From the NCBI GenBank assembly GCA_017305935.1, contig JAFKJU010000037.1, positions 1 to 53,266 of the forward strand: DNA of 53,266 nucleotides. The letters are read 5' to 3'. Positions within the stretch are counted from its first letter, which is position 1, and every line of letters begins with the position of its first letter. Of the stretch, positions 34,579-43,089 are shown in pieces. A program made the position numbers and the translations under genes. Origin of the DNA: Hyphomicrobiales bacterium. Its GTDB lineage: Bacteria; Pseudomonadota; Alphaproteobacteria; Rhizobiales; Rhizobiaceae. The notes below the pieces were generated by a model. It saw nothing but the letters and a program-made list of their open reading frames with translations, did no database searches and was not told the origin of the DNA.

Positions 34579-35661
34579 ATGGAGCTCTTTGACAGCAAGG
34601 GTCAGCCGGTTTCGGCTGCCAAGACCAATGGCGTTTCGCGCCGTGAACTCCTCGGCGGCATGGGCCTCGTTGCCAGCGCCGCGGCCGTGGCCGGCACCGG
34701 CCTGTTCACGCCGTCGGTCGTTCGTGCCCAGGGCGCCAAGGTGCGCGTCGGCATTGGCCTCAACTATGGACCGTTCAACCAGCCCTGGCGGCGCGGTTGC
34801 TGGAAAATCGCACAGACCGTGGTCGAAGGCGGTGGCGAAATCGTCGCCGTGCGCGGCGAGCCCTCCAAGCAGTCCGAGCAGGACGCAGCACTTGCGCTGC
34901 TCGATCGCGACATCAACGTCCTGGTGCTCGGCATCTATTCGCTGGAATCCGAGACCGCGTTCATCGTCGACGAGGCCCGCAAGCGCAACATCAAGACCGT
35001 CGGCTTCTGCGTCACCGCAAAGGACTCGCCGGCCGTGCTCGAGGATACCTGGGCAACCGGCATGACGATGGGCTACTTCATCCAGAACGCGCTCGGTCGC
35101 CAGGGCACGATCGCCCAGACGGCGGAATCGCGTGGCTTCTACACGCCGTTCGACATGGAATCCGACATGTTGACGATGATGACCTCGTTCGAACCGCGCA
35201 TGAAGATGCTGCCCTTCATCTCGGGCTCGACCTCCACGGACGACCAGATTTCCAAGGGCCGCGAGAACATGCTCGCTCTGCTCCAGGCCAATCCCGAGCC
35301 GGGCTCGCTCAATGCCTTCGCGTCGTGGTGGTGGCCGCTGACGATCGGTGCCGGCCAGGCGCTGGTGCAGATGGGCCGCAACGACGTCAAGCTGTTCAAC
35401 CACTACACGTCCGACCAGCTTCTCGGCGAAATGGCTTCCGGCAACCTGCCGATCGAATTCTCGACCGACGTTCCCTATCACACGATTGGCGAGAAGGTCG
35501 GCCAGCTCGCCTTGTCGCTCGGCCGCGGCGAGAACGTTCCCAATCACTCCAATTTTGCACCGGTACAGACCATTCTGCCGGCCGATGCGGGCAAGGTTCG
35601 TGAAGAGATCAAGGCAATGGACGACGCGGCGATCGCGTACCTCAAGGATTACGGCGGCTGA
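34579..35661 (+). CDS. Sugar-type ABC transporter substrate-binding protein (Tat-type signal)
   Basis: A 360-residue periplasmic protein of the RbsB/LacI-like (Peripla_BP_4) family. The N-terminus has an extended leader with SRRELLGG and a hydrophobic stretch ending VRAQG, typical of a twin-arginine signal rather than Sec. The mature part has GPFNQPWRRGCWKIA and SKQSEQDAALALLDRDINVL, the first lobe of ribose-type binding proteins. ATG 34579 follows GGGAGGAATT. It is first in an operon with a permease and a two-domain ATPase, with a hairpin behind it. The ligand is not evident; the enzymes around suggest a polyol, sugar acid or lactone. Confidence 0.88.
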   Translation: MELFDSKGQPVSAAKTNGVSRRELLGGMGLVASAAAVAGTGLFTPSVVRAQGAKVRVGIGLNYGPFNQPWRRGCWKIAQTVVEGGGEIVAVRGEPSKQSEQDAALALLDRDINVLVLGIYSLESETAFIVDEARKRNIKTVGFCVTAKDSPAVLEDTWATGMTMGYFIQNALGRQGTIAQTAESRGFYTPFDMESDMLTMMTSFEPRMKMLPFISGSTSTDDQISKGRENMLALLQANPEPGSLNAFASWWWPLTIGAGQALVQMGRNDVKLFNHYTSDQLLGEMASGNLPIEFSTDVPYHTIGEKVGQLALSLGRGENVPNHSNFAPVQTILPADAGKVREEIKAMDDAAIAYLKDYGG

Positions 35662-35672
35662 TAATCGCCGAC

Positions 35673-35699
35673 CCGCCGCGCCTTTCCAGGGCGCGGCGG
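35673..35699 (+). terminator. Intra-operon attenuator hairpin after the binding-protein gene
   Basis: A perfect 10-bp stem (ccgccgcgcc / ggcgcggcgg) with a seven-base loop starts 11 bases after the binding-protein stop and 96 bases before the permease start. No T-run follows. It parallels the hairpin at 6646-6679 in the other importer operon. Confidence 0.65.
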
Positions 35700-35795
35700 A
35701 CCCAAGCCTTACACACTCAATCTGGTGCCGTTCTCCCAGAGCCGCAGGCGCCGGCCGGTGAGACATGCGCCAATCGGTCGATCCGAGGACCTGCC

Positions 35796-36812
35796 ATGAC
35801 AACAGTCACCAATGCCGCCACGCCTTCCCGGTCGGAAGCCGCTGGTCAGGACAAGACCCACCCCTTCGTCAGGTTCCTGCGCGTCTGGGGCACGATCCTT
35901 GTGATCGCAGCCGTAGCGATCGGCTTCTCCATCGCCTCTCCCTATTTCCTGACGGTTTCCAACCTCAACAACATCATCTTCTCGATGTTTACCTGTGCGC
36001 TGCTCTCGATCGGGCTGACCTATGTCGTGGCCGCCGGCAGCTTCGATCTGTCGATCGGCACGACGGTGACGACGGCATCCATCGTCTGCGCGCTCTGTAT
36101 CCCTGTCGTCGGCGCGCCGATGGCCATCGTGATCGCGCTCCTAGTCTCGATGCTGATCGGATTCATCAATGGCGCGCTGGTCACCTGGTTCAGGATCTCG
36201 GGTATCGTCGGCACGATCGGCGTGATGTTCCTGCTTGAAGGCGTGAACCAATATCTGACCGGCGGCTATCAGATCGCGGTCGGCTACGACGAGACGTTCT
36301 TCCGCTGGCTCGGCCAGGGCCGCTACGGCATGATCGCGGTCAAGTCGATCCTGCTGTTCGTCTTCTTCGCCATCGCCTATGTGATCGCCAACCGCCTGCG
36401 CACCGGCCATTACATCAATGCCGTCGGCGACAATCCGCTGGCCGCCTACTATTCCGGCATTCCGGTCTATCGCTGGGTGATCGTCAGCTTCGTGCTGAGC
36501 GCATTCTTCTGCGGCATTGCCGGCATCTTCCTCGCCGCGACCTCGTCCTCGGCGCAGCCGACCGGTGGCGCGGGCTACCTGCTCGAAGCCTTCGCCGCAG
36601 TCTTCCTGGGTGCCACGATCCTGGGCAAGGGCAAGCCGCATGTGCTGGGCACGCTACTCGGCGTCTTCTTCCTCTACATGGTCTCCAACGGCATGACCCA
36701 GTTCGGGATCGACAGCTCGGCACGCAAGCTGTTCAACGGGGTCGTGCTGCTGGTGGCCGTGGGTGCCAACGCCTTCCTGAACAAGGAAGAGCTGCACCTC
36801 AAGTTCATCTGA
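35796..36812 (+). CDS. Sugar ABC transporter permease (RbsC type)
   Basis: A 338-residue inner-membrane protein of the BPD_transp_2 family with about nine or ten hydrophobic helices. Hallmarks include the conserved SFDLSIGTTVTT loop (residues about 82-95) and VGDNPLAAYYSGIPV, the ribose-type permease motif before the second half. AVFLGATILGKGKPHVLGTLLGV forms the coupling region. AGGAC precedes ATG 35796. It probably works as a homodimer with the ATPase 10 bases downstream. Confidence 0.9.
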   Translation: MTTVTNAATPSRSEAAGQDKTHPFVRFLRVWGTILVIAAVAIGFSIASPYFLTVSNLNNIIFSMFTCALLSIGLTYVVAAGSFDLSIGTTVTTASIVCALCIPVVGAPMAIVIALLVSMLIGFINGALVTWFRISGIVGTIGVMFLLEGVNQYLTGGYQIAVGYDETFFRWLGQGRYGMIAVKSILLFVFFAIAYVIANRLRTGHYINAVGDNPLAAYYSGIPVYRWVIVSFVLSAFFCGIAGIFLAATSSSAQPTGGAGYLLEAFAAVFLGATILGKGKPHVLGTLLGVFFLYMVSNGMTQFGIDSSARKLFNGVVLLVAVGANAFLNKEELHLKFI

Positions 36813-36821
36813 GGCTGCGTC

Positions 36822-38306
36822 ATGTCTCAACAGGACTTTCTCGAAATACGCGGCCTGCACAAGGATTTCTCCGGCGTGCAGGTTCTCAAGGGCATCGATC
36901 TCGCCTTTCATCGCGGCGAGATCCACGCGCTGCTCGGCGAAAACGGCGCCGGCAAATCAACGCTGATCAAGATCCTGACCGGCGTCTACTCGGCCTCCAG
37001 CGGCGAGATCATCGTCGAGGGCAATGCCTTTCACGGCCACTCGCCCAAGGCCGCCAACGATGCCGGTCTCGGCGCGGTCTACCAGGATGCGGAACTGGCC
37101 TGGAACATGAGCGTGGCCGAAAATCTCTTGCTCGGCAGCGAGCGGCGCTGGATCGACCGCCGCGCCATGGAAAAGGAGGCGAAGGCCATCCTCACCCGCA
37201 TCGGCCTCGATATCGATCCTTCTGCGCGGGCGGGTTCGCTGACCGCCGCCCAGATGCAGATGCTGACGCTGGCCACGCTGTTCCACCGCAAGTTCAAGCT
37301 CATCATTCTCGACGAGCCGACTGCGCGGCTTTCGGGGCGGGAGAGCGAATTGCTGTTCGAGCTGATCCGCCGGTTCAAGGCGGAGGGGCTGACCATCGTC
37401 TACATCTCGCACCGGCTCAACGAAGTGAAGCTGCTTTGCGACCGCGCCACCATCCTGCGCGACGGCAAGGTCGTCCAGACCTTGCAGCGCGAGGAAATCG
37501 ACGAGGCGCTGGTGACGCGGCTGATGGTCAATCGCTCGGCATCCGATCTCGTCATCTCCAATCCGGGTCTGGCGACCGACGGGATTGCGCTCGATGTGCG
37601 CGGGCTGACGACGTCGAAGCTCGCCTCCACCGATCTCTACGTGAAGCGCGGTGAGATCCTCGGCATCACCGGACCCATCGGTGGCGGCATGGAGCAGATC
37701 GAGAAGGCGCTGTCGGGGCTGGTGGCCTATCAGGGCCAGATCTCCATGGATGGGCGGGCGGTGACGTTTTCCAGCCCCTCCGATGCGCTGGCTGCGGGCA
37801 TCGCGCTCATCCCGGAAGACCGGCGCAAACAGGCGCTGTTTCCGAACCTGTCGATGGCCGAGAACGTCTCGCTTCCGGTTCTTGGCCGACTTCTGCGCTT
37901 CGGTCTGGTGCTGAAATCGGCACTGCTCGGTCACGGTCGCGAGATCGTAAACCAACTCAGCGTCCATCCGGCGGCACCAGCTACCAAGATGCGCTACTTT
38001 TCCGGCGGGAACCAGCAGAAGGCGGTGATCGGCAAATGGCTCAAGCGCCAGCAGAAGGTCTACATCTTCTCTGAACCGACTTCCGGCGTCGATGTCGGCG
38101 CCATCCGGCAGATCTATGAGATCATGCTCAAGATGGCCGAGAACGGCGCCGCCATCATTCTCATTTCCACCTCGTTCAATGAGTTGCTGTCGTTGAGCGA
38201 GCGTATCATGGTTGTACATTCCGGCAAGGTTGCGGCCGAAGCGCCGCGATCGGCTTTCGACCGGGATTCGCTTCTGGCCGCCACGTTGGCGTCCGGATCC
38301 GCATAA
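36822..38306 (+). CDS. Sugar ABC transporter ATP-binding protein, two-domain (RbsA type)
   Basis: A 494-residue tandem ATPase. Domain 1 (about 1-240) has Walker A GENGAGKST and Walker B LIILDEPTARLSGRE. Its signature region reads LTAAQMQMLTL, where the usual family form is LS-GQ-QM. Domain 2 (about 250-490) has GPIGGGMEQI where Walker A is expected, FSGGNQQKAVIGKWL as signature, and IFSEPTSGVDVGA as Walker B. A degenerate second Walker A is normal in this family, but the altered signature and D-loop of domain 1 are not common. It energises the permease; the L-2-hydroxyglutarate-oxidase-type gene follows after 10 bases. Confidence 0.88.
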   Translation: MSQQDFLEIRGLHKDFSGVQVLKGIDLAFHRGEIHALLGENGAGKSTLIKILTGVYSASSGEIIVEGNAFHGHSPKAANDAGLGAVYQDAELAWNMSVAENLLLGSERRWIDRRAMEKEAKAILTRIGLDIDPSARAGSLTAAQMQMLTLATLFHRKFKLIILDEPTARLSGRESELLFELIRRFKAEGLTIVYISHRLNEVKLLCDRATILRDGKVVQTLQREEIDEALVTRLMVNRSASDLVISNPGLATDGIALDVRGLTTSKLASTDLYVKRGEILGITGPIGGGMEQIEKALSGLVAYQGQISMDGRAVTFSSPSDALAAGIALIPEDRRKQALFPNLSMAENVSLPVLGRLLRFGLVLKSALLGHGREIVNQLSVHPAAPATKMRYFSGGNQQKAVIGKWLKRQQKVYIFSEPTSGVDVGAIRQIYEIMLKMAENGAAIILISTSFNELLSLSERIMVVHSGKVAAEAPRSAFDRDSLLAATLASGSA

Positions 38307-38316
38307 AGGGTGTCTG

Positions 38317-39510
38317 ATGAAATATGACCTCGTTGTCGTCGGCGGCGGAATTGTCGGCATTGCGACCGCTTTCCGCTTCCAGGCGCGGCACGCCGACTTT
38401 CGCATTCTGCTGCTCGAAAAGGAGAGCGCGGTGGCGCGCCATCAGTCGGGCCACAATTCCGGCGTGATCCATGCGGGCGTCTATTATGCGCCCGGCTCGC
38501 TGAAGGCGCAGCTCTGCCGCAAGGGCGCGCAGATGATCAAGGACTTCTGCCGCGACAATGCCATCGGCTTCGAGGAATGCGGCAAGCTGATCGTGGCCAC
38601 CGACGAGGTCGAGCGCCAGAGGCTGCAGGGCCTTCGCGAGCGGGCAACGGCAAACGGCATCCCATTCAGCGAAGTGTCCGGCGAGGAGCTGAAGACACGC
38701 GAGCCGCTCATTCGCGGCGTCGAGGCGCTGTTCTTCCCGGAATCGTCCATCGTCGACTATGCGGAAGTCGCGCGGCGCATGGCCGAGCGTTTCGTCGCGG
38801 CGGGCGGCGAGATCCTGCTTGGTGCTCGCGTCGACGGGATACGTGAGACGAAGGATTCAGTGACGGTTACGACGGGCGGTCAGACTTACCAGGCGGACCG
38901 CCTGATCGCCTGCGCGGGCGCGCAGTCCGACCGGCTCGCGCGGCTTGCGGGGCTCAAGACCAACTTCCGGATCGTGCCCTTCCGCGGCGAGTATTACGAG
39001 GTGGACCCGCGCCTGCGCCCGAAGATCAATCACCTGATCTATCCGGTGCCGGATCCGGACCTGCCGTTTCTCGGCATCCACCTGACCCACGAGGTCGGCA
39101 ACCGGCTCAGCGTCGGGCCGAATGCTGTGCTGGGCCTGTCGCGCGAGGGCCTGCCGCGCTTCTCGGTCAACCTGAAGGACTGTTTCGACATCCTGACTTT
39201 CGGCGGCTTCTGGCGGTTCCTCAAGGGCAACTTGGGCTCCGGCCTGTCGGAACTGCGCAATTCGCTGTTCACCTCGGTCTACCTGCAGGCCTGCCGCAAA
39301 TACATGCCGAGCCTTCAGCGCAGGGATCTCGGCCGCCGCAAGGCCGGTGTCCGCGCACAGGTGATCATGGATGACGGCTCCGTCATGCACGACTTCCTCG
39401 TCATGCAGACCGACAGAATGGTTCACATTTGCAACGCGCCGTCTCCCGCGGCCACCTCGTCGCTCGCCATCGCCGAGCACATTCTTGAAAATTACCTGAA
39501 GGATCAATGA
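38317..39510 (+). CDS. lhgO: L-2-hydroxyglutarate oxidase-type FAD protein
   Basis: A 397-residue DAO-fold flavoprotein. The FAD motif is GGGIVG (residues 9-14), followed by HQSGHNSGVIHAGVYY, ARLAGL/FRIVPFRGEYYEVDP and GPNAVLGLSREG, which are strongly characteristic of LhgO/YgaF and L2HGDH. The known reaction is L-2-hydroxyglutarate to 2-oxoglutarate with quinone as acceptor at the membrane. I start at ATG 38317 (AAGGGTG upstream, FAD motif near the N-terminus), not at the longer frame inside the ATPase gene. It is followed by an aldehyde dehydrogenase one base after its stop. In this operon the true substrate may be another L-2-hydroxy acid. Confidence 0.85.
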   Translation: MKYDLVVVGGGIVGIATAFRFQARHADFRILLLEKESAVARHQSGHNSGVIHAGVYYAPGSLKAQLCRKGAQMIKDFCRDNAIGFEECGKLIVATDEVERQRLQGLRERATANGIPFSEVSGEELKTREPLIRGVEALFFPESSIVDYAEVARRMAERFVAAGGEILLGARVDGIRETKDSVTVTTGGQTYQADRLIACAGAQSDRLARLAGLKTNFRIVPFRGEYYEVDPRLRPKINHLIYPVPDPDLPFLGIHLTHEVGNRLSVGPNAVLGLSREGLPRFSVNLKDCFDILTFGGFWRFLKGNLGSGLSELRNSLFTSVYLQACRKYMPSLQRRDLGRRKAGVRAQVIMDDGSVMHDFLVMQTDRMVHICNAPSPAATSSLAIAEHILENYLKDQ

Positions 39511-39511
39511 T

Positions 39512-40945
39512 ATGTTCGATAGCGTCTCCCTCATTATCGGCGGCGAGGATATCCGCAGCGGTAGCGCCGGCACGGTCGAGGTCTTCGATCCCGCAACCGG
39601 CGAGACCATCGCCTCGCTGCCGCGCGCCGGTGCGCCGGAGGCGGCGGAAGCCGCGCGGCTGGCGCTCGACGGTTTTAGGGAATGGTCGGCCCTGTCTGCC
39701 TTCGAGCGCTACAAGATCCTGCGCAAGGCCGCTGAAATCATGCGGTCGAAGGCCGAGGAAGCCGCCCGCATCATGACACTGGAGCAGGGCAAGCCATTGG
39801 CACAGGCGAGCCTCGAATGGATGTCCAGCGCGGACCTGCTCGACTGGTCGGCCGAAGAGGGGCGTCGCACCTATGGCCGCCTCGTGCCACCACGCGTTCC
39901 CAACATTTCGCTGACGGTGCAGCAGCGCCCGGTCGGCCCGGTCGCCATCATGGCACCGTGGAACTTTCCGGCCTGGGGACCGATGCAGAAGATCGCGCCG
40001 GCGCTGGCCGCCGGATGCTCCATCGTCGTCAAGCCATCCGAGGACACGCCAGTCACCGCCTGGCTCATCGGCAAGTGCCTGGTGGAAGCGGGCGTGCCGG
40101 CGCGCGCAATCAGCATCATCTGGGGCAGCGCATCGGCGATTTCGGACACGCTGATCAAGGCACCCGAGATCCGCAAGATTTCGCTCACCGGTTCGACCCG
40201 CGTCGGCCGCATCGTTGCAGCAGCCGCTGGCGAGCAGCTGAAGAAGGTGACGATGGAGCTTGGTGGTCATGCCCCTGTCATCGTCGCCGAGGATGCCGAT
40301 CTCGAAAGTCTCGTGCCGCTGGCCGTCACCTGGAAGTATCGCAATGCCGGTCAGGTCTGCGTGTCGCCGACGCGCTTTCTTGTCGCCGACAAGGTGCATG
40401 ATGAATTCGTCGAACGTTTCGTCGCCACGACGGAGAAGCTTGTGGTCGGTCCCGGCAGCGACGCCACCTCGCAAATGGGTCCGCTGACCACGCTCGGCCA
40501 GCTTCAGACTGTGGATGCCATGGTGCAGGATGCCGTGTCCAAGGGTGCAAAGCTGGAGACCGGCGGCCAGCGTATCGGCAATGCCGGCAACTTCTACAGT
40601 CCGACCGTCGTGTCCGGCATGACGCCGGATATGCGCGCGATGAATGACGAGCCGTTCGGGCCGATTGCCCTGGTGTCGCGCATGCCGTCGCTCGACGAGG
40701 CACTGGAAGAGGCCAACCGCCTGCCGGTGGGCCTCGGCTCCTATGCCTTTACCCGCTCGGACGAGACCGCAGCGAAAATCTCGCTTGGCATCAAGGCCGG
40801 CATGCTCGGCATCAATCATTTCGCGCTCGCTCTGCCGGAAACGCCGTTCGGCGGCGTGCTCGACAGCGGCTTCGGTTCGGAGGGTGGTACGGAAGCGATC
40901 CTGTCCTACACCTCGACGATGCTGGTGACCCACAAGCACGGCTAA
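39512..40945 (+). CDS. NAD(P)-dependent aldehyde dehydrogenase (succinate-semialdehyde/glycolaldehyde type)
   Basis: A 477-residue ALDH-superfamily enzyme. Catalytic Asn151 is in PWNFPAW, the general base Glu249 in MELGGHAP, and nucleophile Cys283 in GQVCVSPTRF; GSTRVGR is the cofactor-loop motif. The GQ-C----R form and VAEDADLE are typical of GabD-like and related aldehyde dehydrogenases. The start codon follows AAGGATC and lies one base after the lhgO stop. It oxidises an aldehyde to an acid in the cytoplasm, perhaps the aldehyde made by a GMC enzyme. Confidence 0.9.
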   Translation: MFDSVSLIIGGEDIRSGSAGTVEVFDPATGETIASLPRAGAPEAAEAARLALDGFREWSALSAFERYKILRKAAEIMRSKAEEAARIMTLEQGKPLAQASLEWMSSADLLDWSAEEGRRTYGRLVPPRVPNISLTVQQRPVGPVAIMAPWNFPAWGPMQKIAPALAAGCSIVVKPSEDTPVTAWLIGKCLVEAGVPARAISIIWGSASAISDTLIKAPEIRKISLTGSTRVGRIVAAAAGEQLKKVTMELGGHAPVIVAEDADLESLVPLAVTWKYRNAGQVCVSPTRFLVADKVHDEFVERFVATTEKLVVGPGSDATSQMGPLTTLGQLQTVDAMVQDAVSKGAKLETGGQRIGNAGNFYSPTVVSGMTPDMRAMNDEPFGPIALVSRMPSLDEALEEANRLPVGLGSYAFTRSDETAAKISLGIKAGMLGINHFALALPETPFGGVLDSGFGSEGGTEAILSYTSTMLVTHKHG

Positions 40946-41035
40946 TCGGCCTGCCGGCGCCCGGACCGTGAAGCAGGACAAGGGTGCCGTACGGCCCACA
41001 ATTCAACCTTAAATTGCTAAATGGAGGAGAATGCA

Positions 41036-41233
41036 ATGGAAAAGGAACGTATCGGACTCGACACGCCGCTGCCGCTGCCCTGCGGTGTCACCCTGCCGAA
41101 CCGGCTGGGCAAGTCGGCCATGACTGAGGGGTGCGCGGATCATCTCGGCCGTGCGACCGAGTCCCACGAGCGGGTCTATCGCGTGTGGGGCCAGAGCGGC
41201 ACCGAGCTGCTGATCACGGGCAATATCCAGTGA
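41036..41233 (+). pseudogene. Old-Yellow-Enzyme-type NADH:flavin oxidoreductase, 5' fragment
   Basis: About 65 codons from ATG 41036 (good GGAGGAGA site) read as the N-terminus of a TIM-barrel FMN oxidoreductase: LPCGVTLPNRLGKSAMTEG, ATESHERVYRVW, ELLITGNIQ. A stop occurs immediately after, where sequence changes to the tniQ remnant. Intact relatives have 370-450 residues. It was presumably the last gene of the importer-lhgO-aldD operon. The 90-base gap before it contains only a short palindrome (gccgtacggc). Confidence 0.8.
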
Positions 41234-41685
41234 CCGAAGGTTAAGGCGCAGCTAACCCCCGAGGGGCTTTGTAGTAGGTCGCCGCAGAGAGCACAGGTGA
41301 TACACCAGACGAGCAGCTGACTTCGAAGAATGGCTCTCGGTTCCGTCTTTGCGGGATAACAGGTTGAGCATGACTGTATCGCCTCCTTCGCAATCAGGCA
41401 CCGCGACGACCGGGCGATATCTGTGAAGGCGGTGCGGCGGATCGTTGCCTCATCCACGCAGAGTATATGGGCCACGCGGAGGATCTGATTGTCGTTGAGA
41501 CTAAGATCGGTGGCGCGCAGGGATGGCGTCTCTGGGAGGCAATGCGGAAGCAAGGCCAGGGGAGGGACACCATAGAAATCGGCATGCCGAGCTATCCACG
41601 ACGACAGCAGCTCATCGGTGCAGGGAGTGAGTGTTACCGGCAACTGCCGAGGGGCTTGAAGGTCATGCGAAGGTGGCTTCCGCAT
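41233..41685 (-). pseudogene. tniQ: TniQ-family transposition protein, 3'-truncated
   Basis: The N-terminal 150 residues are present: LPVTLTPCTDELLSSWIARH, then YGVPPLALLP, RATDLSLNDNQILRVAHIL and the zinc-binding CSTCYPAKTEPRAILRSQLL through CITCALCG. It is cut near 41233, at the break with the OYE-type gene. ATG 41685 lies 16 bases after the tniB stop with GGAG in between, the usual tniB-tniQ coupling. It is different from the tniQ-type fragment at 21870-22499. Confidence 0.78.
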
Positions 41686-41701
41686 CAATCTCCGGCTCCC
41701 A

Positions 41702-42543
41702 TCACTCGACAGCTGCGTCCGTAATTCTCTCTTGGCCGCTTTCGATGGCCTCGATGGCGAGTGTGTTTAAGATATGGAAGAGGTTCGCGGTGATGCCCTC
41801 GGATATCTGAAACATCCGCCGTAGCGACTTGGCGGTCAACACCGACGGCTGGCGTAGGGGCGTGTTGCGCAGGATCAAAGCGATCAGGATCTCGAACTGC
41901 TCGTTGGCAGCCCAGCGGCTTAGGGTGAATTGTTCAAAGCGAAGGGCCAATTGCACATCACCACCGATGGCTTCGCGGGCATCATTGACGCCAAAGCAGA
42001 CGAGGGAGGTCTGAAGTCGGTTGCTGAGGAAGCGCAAGGTGTTGAGGACGATGCGTTGCTCGCGATAGGTTCCGGCGAGGATATTGTGCACCTCGTCAAT
42101 CACTAACACCTGAACGCCGATCGCCTCCATGATACGCATCGCCGCCTGCTCCATCTGGGCAATATCGGCGCGTGGCCGTTGCGGTGCGCCGAGTAGGGTT
42201 AGCAGTTCTGCGTAGAACCGTCGTTCGCCGGGGCGGCTGGTCATTTCCTTGGCCAGAACTGGTGTCTTCAACTTGCCGGTAAGAGAACTGAAGCTCGGTG
42301 GATGTTGATCACGGAAACGCTTCATGATCATCGTCTTGCCCATGCCGCTGTCACCGTAGATGGCGAGCGAAGGCATGTGTGTGCCGCGTGGATGATCGAG
42401 CAGTTGGTTGAGCCGTTCGAGCACCTGCTGGCGCGCGGATAAACCAGCCAGCGGCGTGATCTGATCGCTCTGATACGCTGCGCGTCTGTCTCCGCAAGCA
42501 AAGCCGCGGCGTTTGAGGTTAGTTGGGAGATTTCCGTGTTCAT
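41702..42543 (-). pseudogene. tniB: TniB-family transposition ATPase with frameshift
   Basis: An AAA ATPase of Tn5053/Tn402-type transposons, about 280 residues. ATG 42543 begins MNTEISQLTSNAAALLAETD up to VYPRA; the frame then breaks near 42430, where one base is missing. It resumes with QVLERLNQLLDHPRG, Walker A YGDSGMGKT, Walker B VLVIDEVHNI, sensor region LVCFGVNDAREA and a C-terminal helical domain. Everything except the frameshift is well preserved. TniB activates TniA and selects target DNA, bridging to TniQ. Confidence 0.82.
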
Positions 42544-42549
42544 GCCAGT

Positions 42550-42612
42550 TCACTCCGTGTCCTCGTCGAAGGCCACAGGTTTGACACGATCGCGTCGTTC
42601 GTGAAGACCGTC
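42550..42612 (-). pseudogene. tniA: TniA transposase, last residues only
   Basis: Just ahead of tniB a frame ends HERRDRVKPVAFDEDTE with TGA at 42552-42550, seven bases before the tniB start. This is the position and style of a TniA C-terminus. Further upstream the sequence belongs to the neighbouring ABM gene's terminator, so the transposon remnant ends about 42613-42628. Confidence 0.4.
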
Positions 42613-42628
42613 CTCTGACCACACCAAA

Positions 42629-42662
42629 GGGCGTGGCTTCGGCGAGAACCGACACCACGCCC
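42629..42662 (-). terminator. Hairpin terminator of the ABM monooxygenase gene
   Basis: Arms gggcgtgg (42629-42636) and ccacgccc (42655-42662) form an 8-bp stem. Read on the minus strand the stem is followed by TTTGG. It lies 23 bases after the stop codon at 42686. Confidence 0.6.
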
Positions 42663-42685
42663 TCGGCCTGTCTTCAGGAGGCCGC

Positions 42686-42988
42686 TCAGGCGAGACGGCT
42701 TAGAAGTTGCAGACCCAGCGGTTCGGCTAGAAGCTCGTCGAAATGGGACTGCAGCGAGCGGAACGGGGCCGCTGAGCCGTGCGCGTCGAGCGCCGCAGCA
42801 CTTTCCCAGGCTTCAAGCATGACGAAGGCAGAACCGTCACTCCGATCGACATGCAGGTTGTAGGCCAGGCATCCCGGTTCCTTCCTGACATCCGGAATTA
42901 TCTCCTCAAGCCGACGGCGGAGTTCCTCCGCCTTGCCGGGCTTCGCCTTGAGTACCGCGACGAGGTGTATGGTCTGGCTGGCGTCCAT
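42686..42988 (-). CDS. ABM-domain monooxygenase (YgiN/quinol monooxygenase-like)
   Basis: A 100-residue single-domain protein of the antibiotic-biosynthesis-monooxygenase fold: VAVLKAKPGKAEELRRRLEE, EPGCLAYNLHVDRSDGSAF, then WESAAALDAH. Small ABM dimers oxidise quinols or other aromatic compounds without a classic cofactor. It is similar in kind to the protein at 50049-50342. It stands 101 bases downstream of the MDR reductase gene on the same strand and could be co-transcribed with it. Substrate unknown. Confidence 0.85.
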   Translation of the reverse strand: MDASQTIHLVAVLKAKPGKAEELRRRLEEIIPDVRKEPGCLAYNLHVDRSDGSAFVMLEAWESAAALDAHGSAAPFRSLQSHFDELLAEPLGLQLLSRLA

Positions 42989-43089
42989 TGTTCTGCGCTT
43001 TCTTTTTCTGCCTAACGCCGCGACAGGCCGACGGATAGGCGAAGTCAGTTAAAAGGCGAGGCGGCCACCCAAGTGGCCGCCCGGTTTTC

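Noticed and set aside
34486-35802. A 438-codon open frame antisense to the sugar binding-protein gene
   Set aside because: It arises from the codon bias of the high-GC gene on the plus strand; no recognisable motif or ribosome site.
36957-38405. A 482-codon open frame antisense to the two-domain ATPase
   Set aside because: The plus-strand gene has clear ATPase motifs; the antisense frame is low-complexity and without homology.
39401-40999. A 532-codon open frame antisense to the aldehyde dehydrogenase
   Set aside because: Same codon-bias effect; the sense gene has all catalytic residues.
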